Shown: positions 1 to 8,359 of the stretch, one piece after another
Layout: the number at the start of each line of letters is the position of its first letter
Position numbering within the stretch: position 1 is the stretch's first letter
Origin: Verrucomicrobiia bacterium
GTDB taxonomy: Bacteria > Verrucomicrobiota > Verrucomicrobiia > Verrucomicrobiales > DEV007
Direction of reading: 5' to 3'
Length of the DNA stretch: 64,000 bases
Assembly (NCBI GenBank): GCA_030427505.1
Contig: JAUICH010000007.1
Coordinates: 1 to 64,000 of the forward strand
Position numbers and translations under genes: made by a program
Notes under the pieces: model-generated
Seen by the model: the letters and a program-made list of their open reading frames with translations, nothing else
Databases searched by the model: none
Told to the model about the DNA's origin: nothing

Positions 1-87
1 TTGAAAAACCGGCTCCGGCATCTGATCTGCTCGATGGACATCCATCCTTTACTATTTCGTAAAACTTAACATTCTCAACCACTTATA
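1..87. other. Window edge, no gene seen
   Basis: I see no coding region, RNA gene or clear repeat here. The short reading frames between 1 and 515 fall on the repeats that follow and have no recognisable protein character. The gene beyond the left edge is not in the window. Confidence 0.6.
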
Positions 88-316
88 TTTGTCCACACTG
101 CCTAGTGCTCAGACAAATCTAAAGTGACGGGTGCTTGATTGGAGGGAAGAGTTGCGGGCAATAGAACGCGGTACGGTCTTTTTGGCCGGTGCCTTCGTTG
201 CTCGTCAGTTGGATATGGTTCACATAGCCGCCTTCCTCGCGCCTTGGCCCCGGCCAAAAATCCTCGCCAATCACCCGTCACTTTAGCTCTGCCTGAACAC
301 TTGGCAGTGTCAAAAA
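88..316. repeat. Fold-back repeat element, copy A
   Basis: Large imperfect palindrome. The inner arms CTAAAGTGACGGGTG (119-133) and CACCCGTCACTTTAG (272-286) are perfect complements. Beyond them, 88-118 and 287-316 are still complementary with mismatches, the left one starting TTTGTCCACACTGCCTAG. Inside, TTTTTGGCCGG (179-189) pairs with CCGGCCAAAAA (250-260) around a core containing GTTGCTCG and CCTTCCTCGCGCCTTGG. The core is related to copies C, D and B in this window. It looks like a MITE/REP-like element or a structured RNA/DNA motif; no transposase is present. Confidence 0.75.
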
Positions 317-519
317 ATTGGAGAACGGACTGGAAAGGAAGAAAAGGAAAGAGAACTCTGCGCCGCGAAGCGGCGAATACCTGAAGACGCAGCCCATTTT
401 TCGCCTGGCTTTGTTCCCGCTCACTCTATTGGGGGTAGGCCCAATAGAGTGAGCGGCGCCTTGCCAGTCCAAAAAATGCTCTCGCGCCGGGCCGCCCCCA
501 ATTTGTCCACACAGCCTAG
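300..519. repeat. Fold-back repeat element, copy C
   Basis: About 220 bp, closely related to the copy at 24132-24350. Degenerate left end CTTGGCAGTGTC (300-311), right end GTCCACACAGCCTAG (505-519). Internal structure: a small hairpin CGCCGC-GAA-GCGGCG (361-375); an outer stem CATTTTT..CTGGC (395-409) with GCCAG..AAAAAATG (463-478); and an apical perfect 15-bp stem, GCTCACTCTATTGGG (419-433) with its complement at 440-454. The terminal CTAG (516-519) provides the TAG stop codon of the dihydrolipoyl dehydrogenase gene on the minus strand. Confidence 0.8.
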
Positions 520-1907
520 AAATGGATGGCGTGACCGAACGCGTCGCTGGTGGCTTCGTGAATGGCTTCGGATAACGTGGGGTGAGCGTGAATGGTGTTT
601 TCCAACTCTTCCCACGTCGCTTCCAAGGTGATGCCGAGGCCCATCTCGGCGATGAGTTCGGTGGCTTCGGCGCCGATGATGTGGGCGCCCAGCAGTTCGC
701 CGTATTCTTCGCCGAAGATTAGTTTCACGAAGCCTTCCGGTTCGCCCGCCGCCTGGGCCCGGCCACTGGCCTGGAAGGGGAAGCGGCCCACTTTGTAGGC
801 GATGCCCTTTTCCTCGCAAGCACGCTCGGTGAGGCCGATGCTGGCCACTTCCGGATGGCAGTAAGTACAACCGGGGAAAATAGTGACTTTCTTCGGCGTA
901 TGTCCTTCGACGTAAAGGCCTTCCACAGTGTGGACGGCTTCGAAGGACGCCACATGGGCCAGCCACGGAGGCCCAATGATGTCCCCGGCGGCATAGACAT
1001 TCTTCATGGAAGTCTGGTAGCGGTCATCGACCTCGATATAGCCACGGTCCGTGAGTTTGAGGCCTTCTGAATTGCCGGGCAGGACGGGTTGAACCCCGAC
1101 GGCCACCAGGCAGTAGTCGGCGGAGATCTGCTGGCTGTCTCCGCCCGCGGCGGGTTCGACGGTGAGGGTCACTTTATCGTCGGCAAGATCCGCGCTGGCG
1201 GTCTTGGTGCCGAGCAGGAAGTTGATGCCCTGTTTCTTGAAGGATTTCTCGAGTGCCTTGGAGATCTCAGTGTCTTCCACGGGCAGGAGGTGATCCATCA
1301 TTTCGACGATGGTAACCTTCGTGCCGTAGGCATTGAAGAAGTAGGCGAACTCCACGCCGATGGCACCGGCGCCAATGATGATGATTTCCTTCGGCTGGCT
1401 TTCCAGCACCATGGCTTCGCGGCTGGAAATGACGCGGGGATGTTCGTAGGGGAGGAAGGGCAGGGGGCGGGACTTACAGCCGGTGCTGATGAGAATGTCC
1501 GTGCCTTCGAAGGTTTCGGTCTTTCCGTCTTTGTCCGTGACTTCCACTTTCCCTTCACCCGCCAGAGCACCGGTGCCGCGGATGTAGTCGACCTTGTTCT
1601 TCTTGAAGAGAAATTCAATCCCGCCGGCGAGTCGTTCGGAGACTTTCCGGGAGCGCTTGATGATGGCGGACCAGTCGTAGGAAAGGTTGTCGATCTTGAA
1701 GCCGAACTCCTCCGCGTGGTGAGTCATGTTCCAGTAAAGGGCGGCATTCTGGAGCAGCGCCTTTGTAGGAATGCAGCCCCAGTTCAGGCAGGTGCCGCCG
1801 GCACGGTCGTTTTCCACGCAAGCGACTTTTTTGCCGAGCTGAGCCGCGCGGATGGCGCCGACATAACCGGCCGGGCCGCCGCCGATGACGATGAGATCGT
1901 ATTTCAT
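516..1907 (-). CDS. lpdA: Dihydrolipoyl dehydrogenase (E3)
   Basis: FAD-dependent flavoprotein that reoxidises the dihydrolipoyl groups of the pyruvate dehydrogenase E2 core, passing electrons to NAD+. 463 residues, the usual length. N-terminal FAD motif GGGPAGYVGA at residues 9-18, redox-active pair C40/C45 in GGTCLNWGCIPTKA, a central NAD-binding motif GAGAIGVEFA, and the C-terminal dimerisation motif HPTLSEAIHEA with the catalytic His-Glu pair. I chose the ATG at 1907 (MKYDLIV) because the 37 residues upstream in frame do not match the family. Last gene of the pdh cluster, 82 bp after E2. Its stop codon lies in the end of repeat copy C. Confidence 0.97.
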   Translation of the reverse strand: MKYDLIVIGGGPAGYVGAIRAAQLGKKVACVENDRAGGTCLNWGCIPTKALLQNAALYWNMTHHAEEFGFKIDNLSYDWSAIIKRSRKVSERLAGGIEFLFKKNKVDYIRGTGALAGEGKVEVTDKDGKTETFEGTDILISTGCKSRPLPFLPYEHPRVISSREAMVLESQPKEIIIIGAGAIGVEFAYFFNAYGTKVTIVEMMDHLLPVEDTEISKALEKSFKKQGINFLLGTKTASADLADDKVTLTVEPAAGGDSQQISADYCLVAVGVQPVLPGNSEGLKLTDRGYIEVDDRYQTSMKNVYAAGDIIGPPWLAHVASFEAVHTVEGLYVEGHTPKKVTIFPGCTYCHPEVASIGLTERACEEKGIAYKVGRFPFQASGRAQAAGEPEGFVKLIFGEEYGELLGAHIIGAEATELIAEMGLGITLEATWEELENTIHAHPTLSEAIHEATSDAFGHAIHF

Positions 1908-1989
1908 GAGAGAGTCAGGCTTAGGAAAAGAAAGAATGGTAGTTTTGTTAGGGCCGGGTGAGGCTCGGCGGCTTGTTGGGAGGCAGGAA

Positions 1990-3273
1990 TCACACCAGCA
2001 TGAGCGCCGGGCTTTCAATCAGGCGGCGAAGTTCGGCCAGGTAGGTGGCTCCCACGGCGCCGTCGATGACGCGGTGGTCGCAGCTCATGCCGATCCACAT
2101 GCGGTCGCCGGGGACAATGTCGCCTTTTTCGTTCACCACGGGGACCCGTTTGGCGGTGCCGATGGAGAGAATGGCGGCCTGGGGAGGGTTGATGATGGCG
2201 TCGAAGTTGTCGATGCCGTAACCACCCAGGCTGGATACGGTGATGGTGCCGCCCGCGAATTCGTCCGGGGACAGGCGTTTGTTCCGCGCACGGGCAGCCA
2301 GGTCTTTGACCGACTGACTGATCTCTAGAAGGGTCTTCTTGTCCGCGTTGCGAATGACCGGCGTGACAAGCCCGTCCTCCACCGCGATGGCGACGGAAAG
2401 ATTGACCGCGGCATAGCGGATGATGCTGTCCTCATCGAAGGAGGCATTGACCATGGGCACGGCCTTGGCGGCGGCGATGACGGCTTTCAGGATGAAGTCG
2501 TTCAGGGAGTACTTGTTACCGTTCTCCTGTTTTTCAGAGACGGCGTTGATCTGCTTCCTGAAAGCCATCAGCGGACCGGCATCCACCTCGATGTTGAGGT
2601 AGAAGTGGGGGATGGTGGTCTTGCTGATCATGAGGCGTTCCGCGATGATGGAACGCATGCCGGAAAGCTTGATCCGTTCGTCTTGATCCGAGGCCGTGGG
2701 TTTGATGGCCTTCGGAGCGGCGGCACCGCCCTTGGTGGGAGCCGGGCCTTCTTTGGCCGCCTTTTCCACGTCCGCCTTCACGATGCGGCCGCCTGGGCCG
2801 GAACCCTTGACGGAGGAGAGTTTCACGCCCTTGGCCTTGGCGATCTTTTTGGCGAGCGGAGAAGCCTTGATGCGTTTTCCGCCGGCGTCTTCGGTCTCGT
2901 CTGCTGAGGTCGCGGTGTTGGTGGTGGAAGCGCCTTCACTGCTGTCTTCTTTGGAGCCGGAAGAGCCGTCGCCGCCGGATTCCGTAGTTCCGCTGTCGGC
3001 GGGTGGTTGATCGGCATCGGCCGGTGGTTCCTCTCCTTCGTCCAGTAAGAGAGCGAGCTTGGCCCCGAGCGGAGCTTTCTCACCCTCTTGAACATAGAAT
3101 TTGTGGATCTTTCCTTCCTCAAAGGACTCCATTTCCATGGTGGCCTTGTCGGTTTCCACCTCGGCGATGACGTCGCCCATGGCGACGGTGTCGCCTTCTT
3201 TCTTGAGCCACTTGGCGAGGGTGCCCTCGGTCATCGTGTCGCTCAGTTTCGGCATTTCAATGTAGGAAGCCAT
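1990..3273 (-). CDS. pdhC: Pyruvate dehydrogenase E2, dihydrolipoamide acetyltransferase
   Basis: Core of the pyruvate dehydrogenase complex: transfers the acetyl group from lipoyl-lysine to CoA. 427 residues. Domains: one lipoyl domain (about 1-80) with the lipoylated lysine K43 in ETDKATME; a long acidic Ser/Gly/Thr-rich flexible linker (about 80-134); a peripheral-subunit-binding domain (about 136-171, ASPLAKKIAKAKG..GPGGRIVKADVE); and the catalytic acyltransferase domain from about 200, ending with the active-site motif DHRVIDG (H400, D404). Lies 74 bp downstream of E1-beta and 82 bp upstream of E3. Substrate specificity is inferred from the neighbours. Confidence 0.95.
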   Translation of the reverse strand: MASYIEMPKLSDTMTEGTLAKWLKKEGDTVAMGDVIAEVETDKATMEMESFEEGKIHKFYVQEGEKAPLGAKLALLLDEGEEPPADADQPPADSGTTESGGDGSSGSKEDSSEGASTTNTATSADETEDAGGKRIKASPLAKKIAKAKGVKLSSVKGSGPGGRIVKADVEKAAKEGPAPTKGGAAAPKAIKPTASDQDERIKLSGMRSIIAERLMISKTTIPHFYLNIEVDAGPLMAFRKQINAVSEKQENGNKYSLNDFILKAVIAAAKAVPMVNASFDEDSIIRYAAVNLSVAIAVEDGLVTPVIRNADKKTLLEISQSVKDLAARARNKRLSPDEFAGGTITVSSLGGYGIDNFDAIINPPQAAILSIGTAKRVPVVNEKGDIVPGDRMWIGMSCDHRVIDGAVGATYLAELRRLIESPALMLV

Positions 3274-3347
3274 GATGGTGGATCAGATCAGGTGAGGTAT
3301 TAGAAAAGGGAAAAGCAAAAGATACAGTCGGAGAATTCGAAGATTCC

Positions 3348-4340
3348 TTAACAGATGGTGAGGGCCTTCTCGACGATCATTTCAGGGTAGGGGAGCTGGC
3401 GCTTTTCAACCGGCGGACTGTAGAAGGCGGGGGAATCGACACTGGTAATGCGCAGGACGGGAGCGTCCAGATAGTCGAAGGCTTTTTCCATGATCATGGA
3501 AGAGATCTGCGCGCCGACGCCGCAGAAGGGTTTATTCTCCTCAATATATACCGACCGGTTGGTTTTCTTTACGGAGTTCAGGATCGTTTCTTCGTCCAGC
3601 GGCCGGATGGATCTGAGGTCCACCACTTCCGCGTTGATCTTGTGTTCGGACTCCAGAATCTTCGCGGCTTCCAGGGCGGTGATGACGGCCCGGCCGTGAG
3701 CGATCAGGGAGATGTCGGTGCCCTCCCGTTTGATGTCGGCCTTGCCCAGGGGGATGATCAGTTCGCCGCCTTCGATCTCGCTGTTTTCCGGCACTTCCCA
3801 TTCCATACCGTAGAGCATGGTGTTCTCCATGAAGAAGACGGGGTCGTTGTCCCGGATGGCGGTTTTCATGAGGCCCTTGGCGTCGTAGGCCGTGGCGGGG
3901 CTGACGACCTTGAGGCCGGGCATGTTGGCGAAGATGTTCTCCGGCGTGTGGGAGTGCGTGGCGCCCACGTTGGTACCGCCATTGGCGGGACCGCGGACCA
4001 CGATGGGGCAGTTGATCAAGCCACCGGACATGTAGCGGACGGAGGAGGCGTTGTTCATCATCTGGTCGAAGGCCACGTAGGCGAAGCTGAAAAACATCAG
4101 CTCCATGACCGGGCGCATGCCCAGCATGCTGGCCCCAATGCCCATGCCGATGAAGCCGGCTTCGCTGATGGGAGCGTCGATGAGGCGCTTGTCCCCCCAT
4201 TTTTCCCAGAGGCCTTCGGTGACTTTGTAGGCGCCATTGTACTCGGCGACTTCTTCGCCAATGACGACGACCATGTCGTCGTGGGCCAGTTCTTCATCCA
4301 GTGCCTCGTTCAAGGCCTTGCGGTAGGTGATCTTACGCAT
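3348..4340 (-). CDS. pdhB: Pyruvate dehydrogenase E1 component, beta subunit
   Basis: Beta subunit of the alpha2beta2 thiamine-diphosphate-dependent pyruvate decarboxylase. 330 residues, typical. The N-terminal segment GEEVAEYNGAYKVTEGLWEKWG matches the E1-beta family, and RLIDAPISEAGFIGMGIGASMLGMRPV is the usual cofactor/subunit interface region. The C-terminal transketolase domain carries DLRSIRPLDEETI and ITSVDSPAFYSPPVE. The YNGAYK form resembles pyruvate rather than branched-chain or acetoin E1, and the complete adjacent E1a-E1b-E2-E3 set supports PDH. Start ATG at 4340; 112 bp after the E1-alpha stop. Confidence 0.95.
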   Translation of the reverse strand: MRKITYRKALNEALDEELAHDDMVVVIGEEVAEYNGAYKVTEGLWEKWGDKRLIDAPISEAGFIGMGIGASMLGMRPVMELMFFSFAYVAFDQMMNNASSVRYMSGGLINCPIVVRGPANGGTNVGATHSHTPENIFANMPGLKVVSPATAYDAKGLMKTAIRDNDPVFFMENTMLYGMEWEVPENSEIEGGELIIPLGKADIKREGTDISLIAHGRAVITALEAAKILESEHKINAEVVDLRSIRPLDEETILNSVKKTNRSVYIEENKPFCGVGAQISSMIMEKAFDYLDAPVLRITSVDSPAFYSPPVEKRQLPYPEMIVEKALTIC

Positions 4341-4452
4341 CGCTGTCGATATCGAGTGAGAAAGTAAAAAGAAAGGAGGGCGGCGAGTCCGGGGAAAGGC
4401 GAGCGGTGAAGCAGGTCAGACCGGAGCCGGTGCAAAAAAGAAAGCTGGTTTA

Positions 4453-5526
4453 TTAGAAGAAGTGGCGGCCGGTCTTGCCGGATTCCGTGTCGTTGTCCAC
4501 CTCCCAGTAGACGTCCTGCAGCATGGCCGAATCTTCCGGGAAGGGGCTGTCTTCGGCGAACTTGATGGAGGCGTCGGCTTCTTCGTTGGCTTCCTGCTGG
4601 ATTTCCTTGGCGAGGTCTTCGGTGATGACGCCTTCGTCGAGGAGGGTATTGCGCCAGAGATTCAGGGGATCGTGCTCGTTTTTGTACTTTTCGATCTCCT
4701 CCTTGGTCCGGTACTTCTGGGCGTTGGCGTCGGCGACGCTGTGCCCATAATAACGGTAAGTGGCCAGTTCCAGGATGGTGGGCCGGGACTGTTCGTGAGC
4801 GCGTTGGACGGCTTCCCAGGTCTTGGCGCGCACTTCGTAAATGTGCTCGCCGTTGGCGACGTCCCAATCCATCCCATAAGCCTCCGCCCGGGCGGCGAGG
4901 CCGGCTTCCGGGTAAGCGCTGGAACGTTTCTGAGACGTGCCCATGGAGTAGCCGTTATTCTCGATGATGTAGATGACGGGCAGATCCCACAGGGAAGCGA
5001 GGTTCAGGGCTTCGTGGAAGGCGCCCTGGTTCACGGCGCCGTCGCCCATGTAACAGAGGCAGCAGCCTTTGATGTCCTGGTATTTCAAGGCAAACGCAAT
5101 GCCCGCGCCCAGAGGGGTCTGGCCGCCGACGATGCCGTGACCGCCCCAGTAGCGTTTGGCCGGGGCGAAGAAGTGCATGGAACCACCCTTGCCCTTCGAA
5201 CAGCCGGTGGCTTTCCCGAAAAGTTCGGCCATGCACTCATTCATGGACATACCGGAAGCCAGGGCGTGGCCGTGGTCGCGATAGGCCGTGATGATGTGAT
5301 CGTTTTCCCCACAGACGGAGATGGAGCCGACGGCGACGGATTCCTGCCCGATGTAGAGGTGAAGGAAACCGCCCATTTTGCCTTGCTGGTAGGCTTTGAG
5401 CGAAATCTGTTCGAAGCGCCGGATCCGGACCATGTCCCGCAGGAACTTGATCTTGTCCTCATTGGAGAGGCTCTTGTTAATTTCGGCTTCGGCGTGCGGT
5501 GATGGAGAGACAGTATCGGTGGACAT
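4453..5526 (-). CDS. pdhA: Pyruvate dehydrogenase E1 component, alpha subunit
   Basis: Alpha subunit of the E1 decarboxylase; carries the thiamine-diphosphate motif GDG (161-163) to NN (190-191) in GDGAVNQGAFHEAL..IIENNGYSMGTS. 357 residues. Other E1-alpha signatures are KGKGGSMHFF (111-120), the YRDHGHALA region and the loop YRYYGHSVADANAQKYR, equivalent to the loop phosphorylated in mitochondrial enzymes. First gene of the minus-strand pdh cluster, so the promoter should lie in 5527-5860, which it shares divergently with mnmG. ATG at 5526 without a strong Shine-Dalgarno. Confidence 0.95.
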   Translation of the reverse strand: MSTDTVSPSPHAEAEINKSLSNEDKIKFLRDMVRIRRFEQISLKAYQQGKMGGFLHLYIGQESVAVGSISVCGENDHIITAYRDHGHALASGMSMNECMAELFGKATGCSKGKGGSMHFFAPAKRYWGGHGIVGGQTPLGAGIAFALKYQDIKGCCLCYMGDGAVNQGAFHEALNLASLWDLPVIYIIENNGYSMGTSQKRSSAYPEAGLAARAEAYGMDWDVANGEHIYEVRAKTWEAVQRAHEQSRPTILELATYRYYGHSVADANAQKYRTKEEIEKYKNEHDPLNLWRNTLLDEGVITEDLAKEIQQEANEEADASIKFAEDSPFPEDSAMLQDVYWEVDNDTESGKTGRHFF

Positions 5527-5860
5527 AGTCTGAAAAAATTGCCCGCCTTGGCGGGATCCGCTAAGGGAGCGAAGATTAGACTAAAGACAGCGGGTTGGAA
5601 ACTGCGAATCGGCGGAAACTTCGAGAGATGGGTAAGGGTGTTTGACGGAGAGCTGCTGGTTGTGGTGGTGGCTGGTGGGGGAGGAAACACAAAGGTGGGA
5701 GATATTCAGTAAGTGCTGATATTCTGTAAATGTTCCACGTGGAACATTTCCGCCACCGGAAGGGCGGGGAAGCGGGATTGAGGCGCTTATCAGAAGCTGG
5801 GTGCATTTGTATCGGAAGCGAAATGCGGATAACCTTAACGCTCTCCCTTCTAAGCAAGAA
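5527..5860. other. Divergent intergenic region pdhA / mnmG
   Basis: 334 bp between two divergently transcribed genes. The recognisable feature is the parS-type palindrome at 5731-5746. Promoters for both operons must be here, but I could not assign -35/-10 boxes with confidence. Reading frames inside it lack protein character. Confidence 0.6.
5731..5746. promoter_or_regulatory. parS centromere-like site 1
   Basis: Perfect 16-bp palindrome TGTTCCACGTGGAACA. It matches the bacterial chromosomal parS consensus (TGTTtCACGTGaAACA; the C/G variant is the form used, for example, in Pseudomonas), the site loaded by ParB for origin segregation. It lies upstream of mnmG, a gene often near oriC and parAB. 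parA/parB are not in the window. An identical site occurs 884 bp downstream. Confidence 0.85.
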
Positions 5861-7756
5861 ATGTTCAACTACCCCAAGGAATATGACGTGGTCGTCATTG
5901 GCGCCGGACACGCGGGAATAGAAGCCGCGCTGGCGGCGGCGCGGCTGGGCAGCGAAGTGGCGGTGGTGACCCAGAATTTGGACACCATCGGCCAGATGTC
6001 CTGCAATCCCGCGATCGGAGGCCTGGCGAAGGGACATATGGTACGGGAGATCGATGCGCTTGGAGGCGCAATGGGTTTGAACACGGATGCCACGGGCATT
6101 CAGTTCCGGATGCTCAACGCCACGAAAGGTCCCAGCGTGCGCGCACCCCGGGCGCAGTGCGACAAGAAAGCCTACCAGTTCCGGATGAAGGCGGAGCTGG
6201 AAGGCGCCCCTGGGATTGACCTTCACCAGGGTAACGTAGCCCAGATTGAAGTCGCCGCCGATGAGGTGAAGGCGATTGTGACCACCCTGGGGATGCGGTT
6301 TTCTACGAAGGCCGCCGTGATCACCACGGGAACCTTCATGCGAGGGCTCATGCATGTGGGCCTGCAGAACGAGAAGGGTGGCCGGATGGGGGACGCGATT
6401 TCGACCCTGAGCGACCAGCTTCGGGAGTTTGGCCTGAAGGTGGAGCGGTTTAAAACGGGAACCCCGTGCCGTTTGAATGGCCGTTCCATCGACTTCTCCA
6501 AGTGCGAACCTCAGGGTGGGGACGAACCGGCTCCGCGATTTTCGTTCATGCCCGAGCGGCTGACGAAAGGAAAGGATGATTTGTTTACCCTAAACGTCTG
6601 GAATCCTGAAGGGATGTTCCACGTGGAACAATTGCCCTGCTGGATTTCCTACACGAACGCCCAAACGCACGAGATCATTCGGGCAAACCTGGACAAATCT
6701 CCGATGTATTGTGGCCGTATCGAGGGGATCGGTCCCCGGTATTGCCCTTCCATCGAGGACAAGGTGGTCCGATTCGCGGATAAGGAGCGCCACCAGATCT
6801 TCCTGGAGCCGGAAGGCCGTCACACGCGGGAATACTACGTGAACGGCGTTTCCACCAGCCTGCCCTACGAGGTGCAGTATGCCTTTCTCCGCACCATTCC
6901 CGGTTTGGAGAACGCGGAAATCATCCGGCCGGGTTACGCGGTGGAATACGACTACTGCGATCCCACTCAACTCACGCCTTGCCTGGAAACCAAGGTCATC
7001 AGCGGTCTCTTCCTGGCCGGACAGATCAATGGCACCAGCGGCTACGAAGAGGCTGCAGGCCAGGGCCTGGTGGCGGGCGCGAACGCCGCGCTGAAAGTGA
7101 AAGGGGAAGCTCCCTTTACCCTGAGCCGGGACGAAGCCTACATCGGCGTGATGATCGATGACTTGGTTACCAAGGGCACGGTGGAGCCTTATCGTATGTT
7201 CACCAGCCGGGCAGAGCATCGGCTGCTCCTCCGCCAGGACAACGCGGATCTCCGCCTCACTACACGAGCCGCCGCCATCGGGCTGGCAGATCCGGAGCGT
7301 GCCGCCAAGGTGGAGGCCAAGCGTTCCCAACTGGAGGACGCGGGCCGCTTTGTCGCCAAGACGTTCCTGGATGGCGTTTCCATCGAAAAATGGCTTCGCC
7401 GCCCGGAAGCCACCTACAAAGGATTGGCGGAAGACATTCAGGCCCGGTACCCGGAAGACATCTGGGAAGCGCTGGAGATCGACGTAAAATACGCCGGTTA
7501 CATCCAGCGGCAGCAAGACATGATCGACCGCACCCGGCGGATGGAGGCCAAGGCGATTCCGGCGGATCTCGACTACACGGGCATCCAGGGACTGAAGCGG
7601 GAGGCCCAGCTGAAGCTGAACCAGATCCGGCCCACTACCCTGGGCCAGGCATCGCGCATCAGCGGGATCACCCCGGCGGACATTTCTTTGCTTGCGGTGT
7701 GGTTGGAGCGAGGCCGATCCGCGAATGCCAAAGCGTCTTCTTCGGCGGCCTCCTGA
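5861..7756 (+). CDS. mnmG: tRNA uridine-5-carboxymethylaminomethyl modification enzyme MnmG
   Basis: FAD-binding subunit that, with MnmE, installs the cmnm5 group on wobble uridine 34 of certain tRNAs. 631 residues. N-terminal dinucleotide-binding motif GAGHAG (14-19), family signatures [23 protein letters not shown] and [31 protein letters not shown], and the C-terminal tRNA/MnmE-binding region [12 protein letters not shown] at 5861 is preferred over the upstream in-frame ATG at 5801, which adds 20 unrelated residues. A loop of about 20 residues before PCWISYTN looks longer than in common MnmG proteins and encodes M252-F-H-V-E-Q257, the translation of an embedded parS site. The usual rsmG-parA-parB neighbours are absent downstream. 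Confidence 0.96.
   Translation: MFNYPKEYDVVVIGAGHAGIEAALAAARLGSEVAVVTQNLDTIGQMSCNPAIGGLAKGHMVREIDALGGAMGLNTDATGIQFRMLNATKGPSVRAPRAQCDKKAYQFRMKAELEGAPGIDLHQGNVAQIEVAADEVKAIVTTLGMRFSTKAAVITTGTFMRGLMHVGLQNEKGGRMGDAISTLSDQLREFGLKVERFKTGTPCRLNGRSIDFSKCEPQGGDEPAPRFSFMPERLTKGKDDLFTLNVWNPEGMFHVEQLPCWISYTNAQTHEIIRANLDKSPMYCGRIEGIGPRYCPSIEDKVVRFADKERHQIFLEPEGRHTREYYVNGVSTSLPYEVQYAFLRTIPGLENAEIIRPGYAVEYDYCDPTQLTPCLETKVISGLFLAGQINGTSGYEEAAGQGLVAGANAALKVKGEAPFTLSRDEAYIGVMIDDLVTKGTVEPYRMFTSRAEHRLLLRQDNADLRLTTRAAAIGLADPERAAKVEAKRSQLEDAGRFVAKTFLDGVSIEKWLRRPEATYKGLAEDIQARYPEDIWEALEIDVKYAGYIQRQQDMIDRTRRMEAKAIPADLDYTGIQGLKREAQLKLNQIRPTTLGQASRISGITPADISLLAVWLERGRSANAKASSSAAS
6615..6630. promoter_or_regulatory. 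parS site 2, inside mnmG
   Basis: Second perfect TGTTCCACGTGGAACA, identical to site 1, within the mnmG coding sequence where it is read as part of residues 252-257. Intragenic parS sites are known in other bacteria, so a functional ParB site is plausible. An exact 16-bp match recurring by chance within 900 bp is very unlikely. Confidence 0.85.
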
Positions 7757-7767
7757 GGCGCGCTGGG

Positions 7768-7781
7768 GAGGCCGGAGCCTC
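7768..7781. terminator. Short hairpin between convergent mnmG and HAD phosphatase genes
   Basis: GAGGC-CGGA-GCCTC forms a 5-bp GC-rich stem in the 48-bp gap between two converging genes. There is no T-run, so it is only a possible bidirectional transcription stop. Confidence 0.3.
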
Positions 7782-7804
7782 GCCCCCGGTGCTGGGAGAA
7801 GGTC

Positions 7805-8359
7805 TCAGAGCACTTCCTTCAGCAGGGGGATCAGCGCCGCCACGGAATCCACTGTATAATCTGCTTCCACGCCGATGGGCTGGTCGGATCTGACGCGGAT
7901 GGTGCCTTTCAGTCCGGCCGCCTGGCCCATGGCGATGTCCCGGTCCGCGTCGCCGATGACCCAGGAAGCGCTCAGGTCGATGCCGTGGTCCCGAGCCGCG
8001 GCCAGCATCATGGCCGGGTCCGGCTTGGGAGGGTAGGGGGTGTCGGCGGTTCCGGTGTGGGAAAAGATCTCGCGAAAGGGAGCGCCCTCTTCTTCCAGGC
8101 GCGCCTGCATGCGGTGATGGATCTCGTCTAAGTCGGCCTGAGTCATAAGCCTCTTGCCCACGCCCTTCTGGCTCGTGACGACAAAGCGCTCGTAACCCCG
8201 GTCGCGGCAAAGGCGCAGAACCTCGAAAATTCCGGGGCTGAACTGGAAACCGTCCCAGTCCAAAACATACCCCGGGCCGGGTGAGACATTCACCACGCCG
8301 TCCCGGTCAAAGAAAACGGCCGGCTTGAGGCCAGAGGAATCAGGAGCGTGAGGGTTCAC
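7805..8359 (-). CDS. HAD-IIIA phosphatase, GmhB/HisB-N-like
   Basis: 184-residue haloacid-dehalogenase phosphatase. Motif I FFDRDGVVN (nucleophile D18, acid/base D20), motif II VVTSQKG (T62/S63), the KPDP lysine region, and motif III/IV GDADRDIAMG. The motif DRDGVVN and overall length match D-glycero-D-manno-heptose-1,7-bisphosphate phosphatase (GmhB) and the HisB N-terminal phosphatase. However, the Cys/His zinc-binding loop of those enzymes (CxH..CxC) is absent: the corresponding segment FSHTGTADTPYPPKPDP has no cysteine. The substrate is therefore uncertain. GTG start at 8359, overlapping the ribD stop by four bases (GTGA), so the two are translationally coupled. Confidence 0.8.
   Translation of the reverse strand: MNPHAPDSSGLKPAVFFDRDGVVNVSPGPGYVLDWDGFQFSPGIFEVLRLCRDRGYERFVVTSQKGVGKRLMTQADLDEIHHRMQARLEEEGAPFREIFSHTGTADTPYPPKPDPAMMLAAARDHGIDLSASWVIGDADRDIAMGQAAGLKGTIRVRSDQPIGVEADYTVDSVAALIPLLKEVL

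Noticed and set aside
139-384. 81-residue reading frame in the left intergenic region
   Set aside because: Lies on repeat copy A and continues into copy C; no protein character, and the same region is explained by paired arms.
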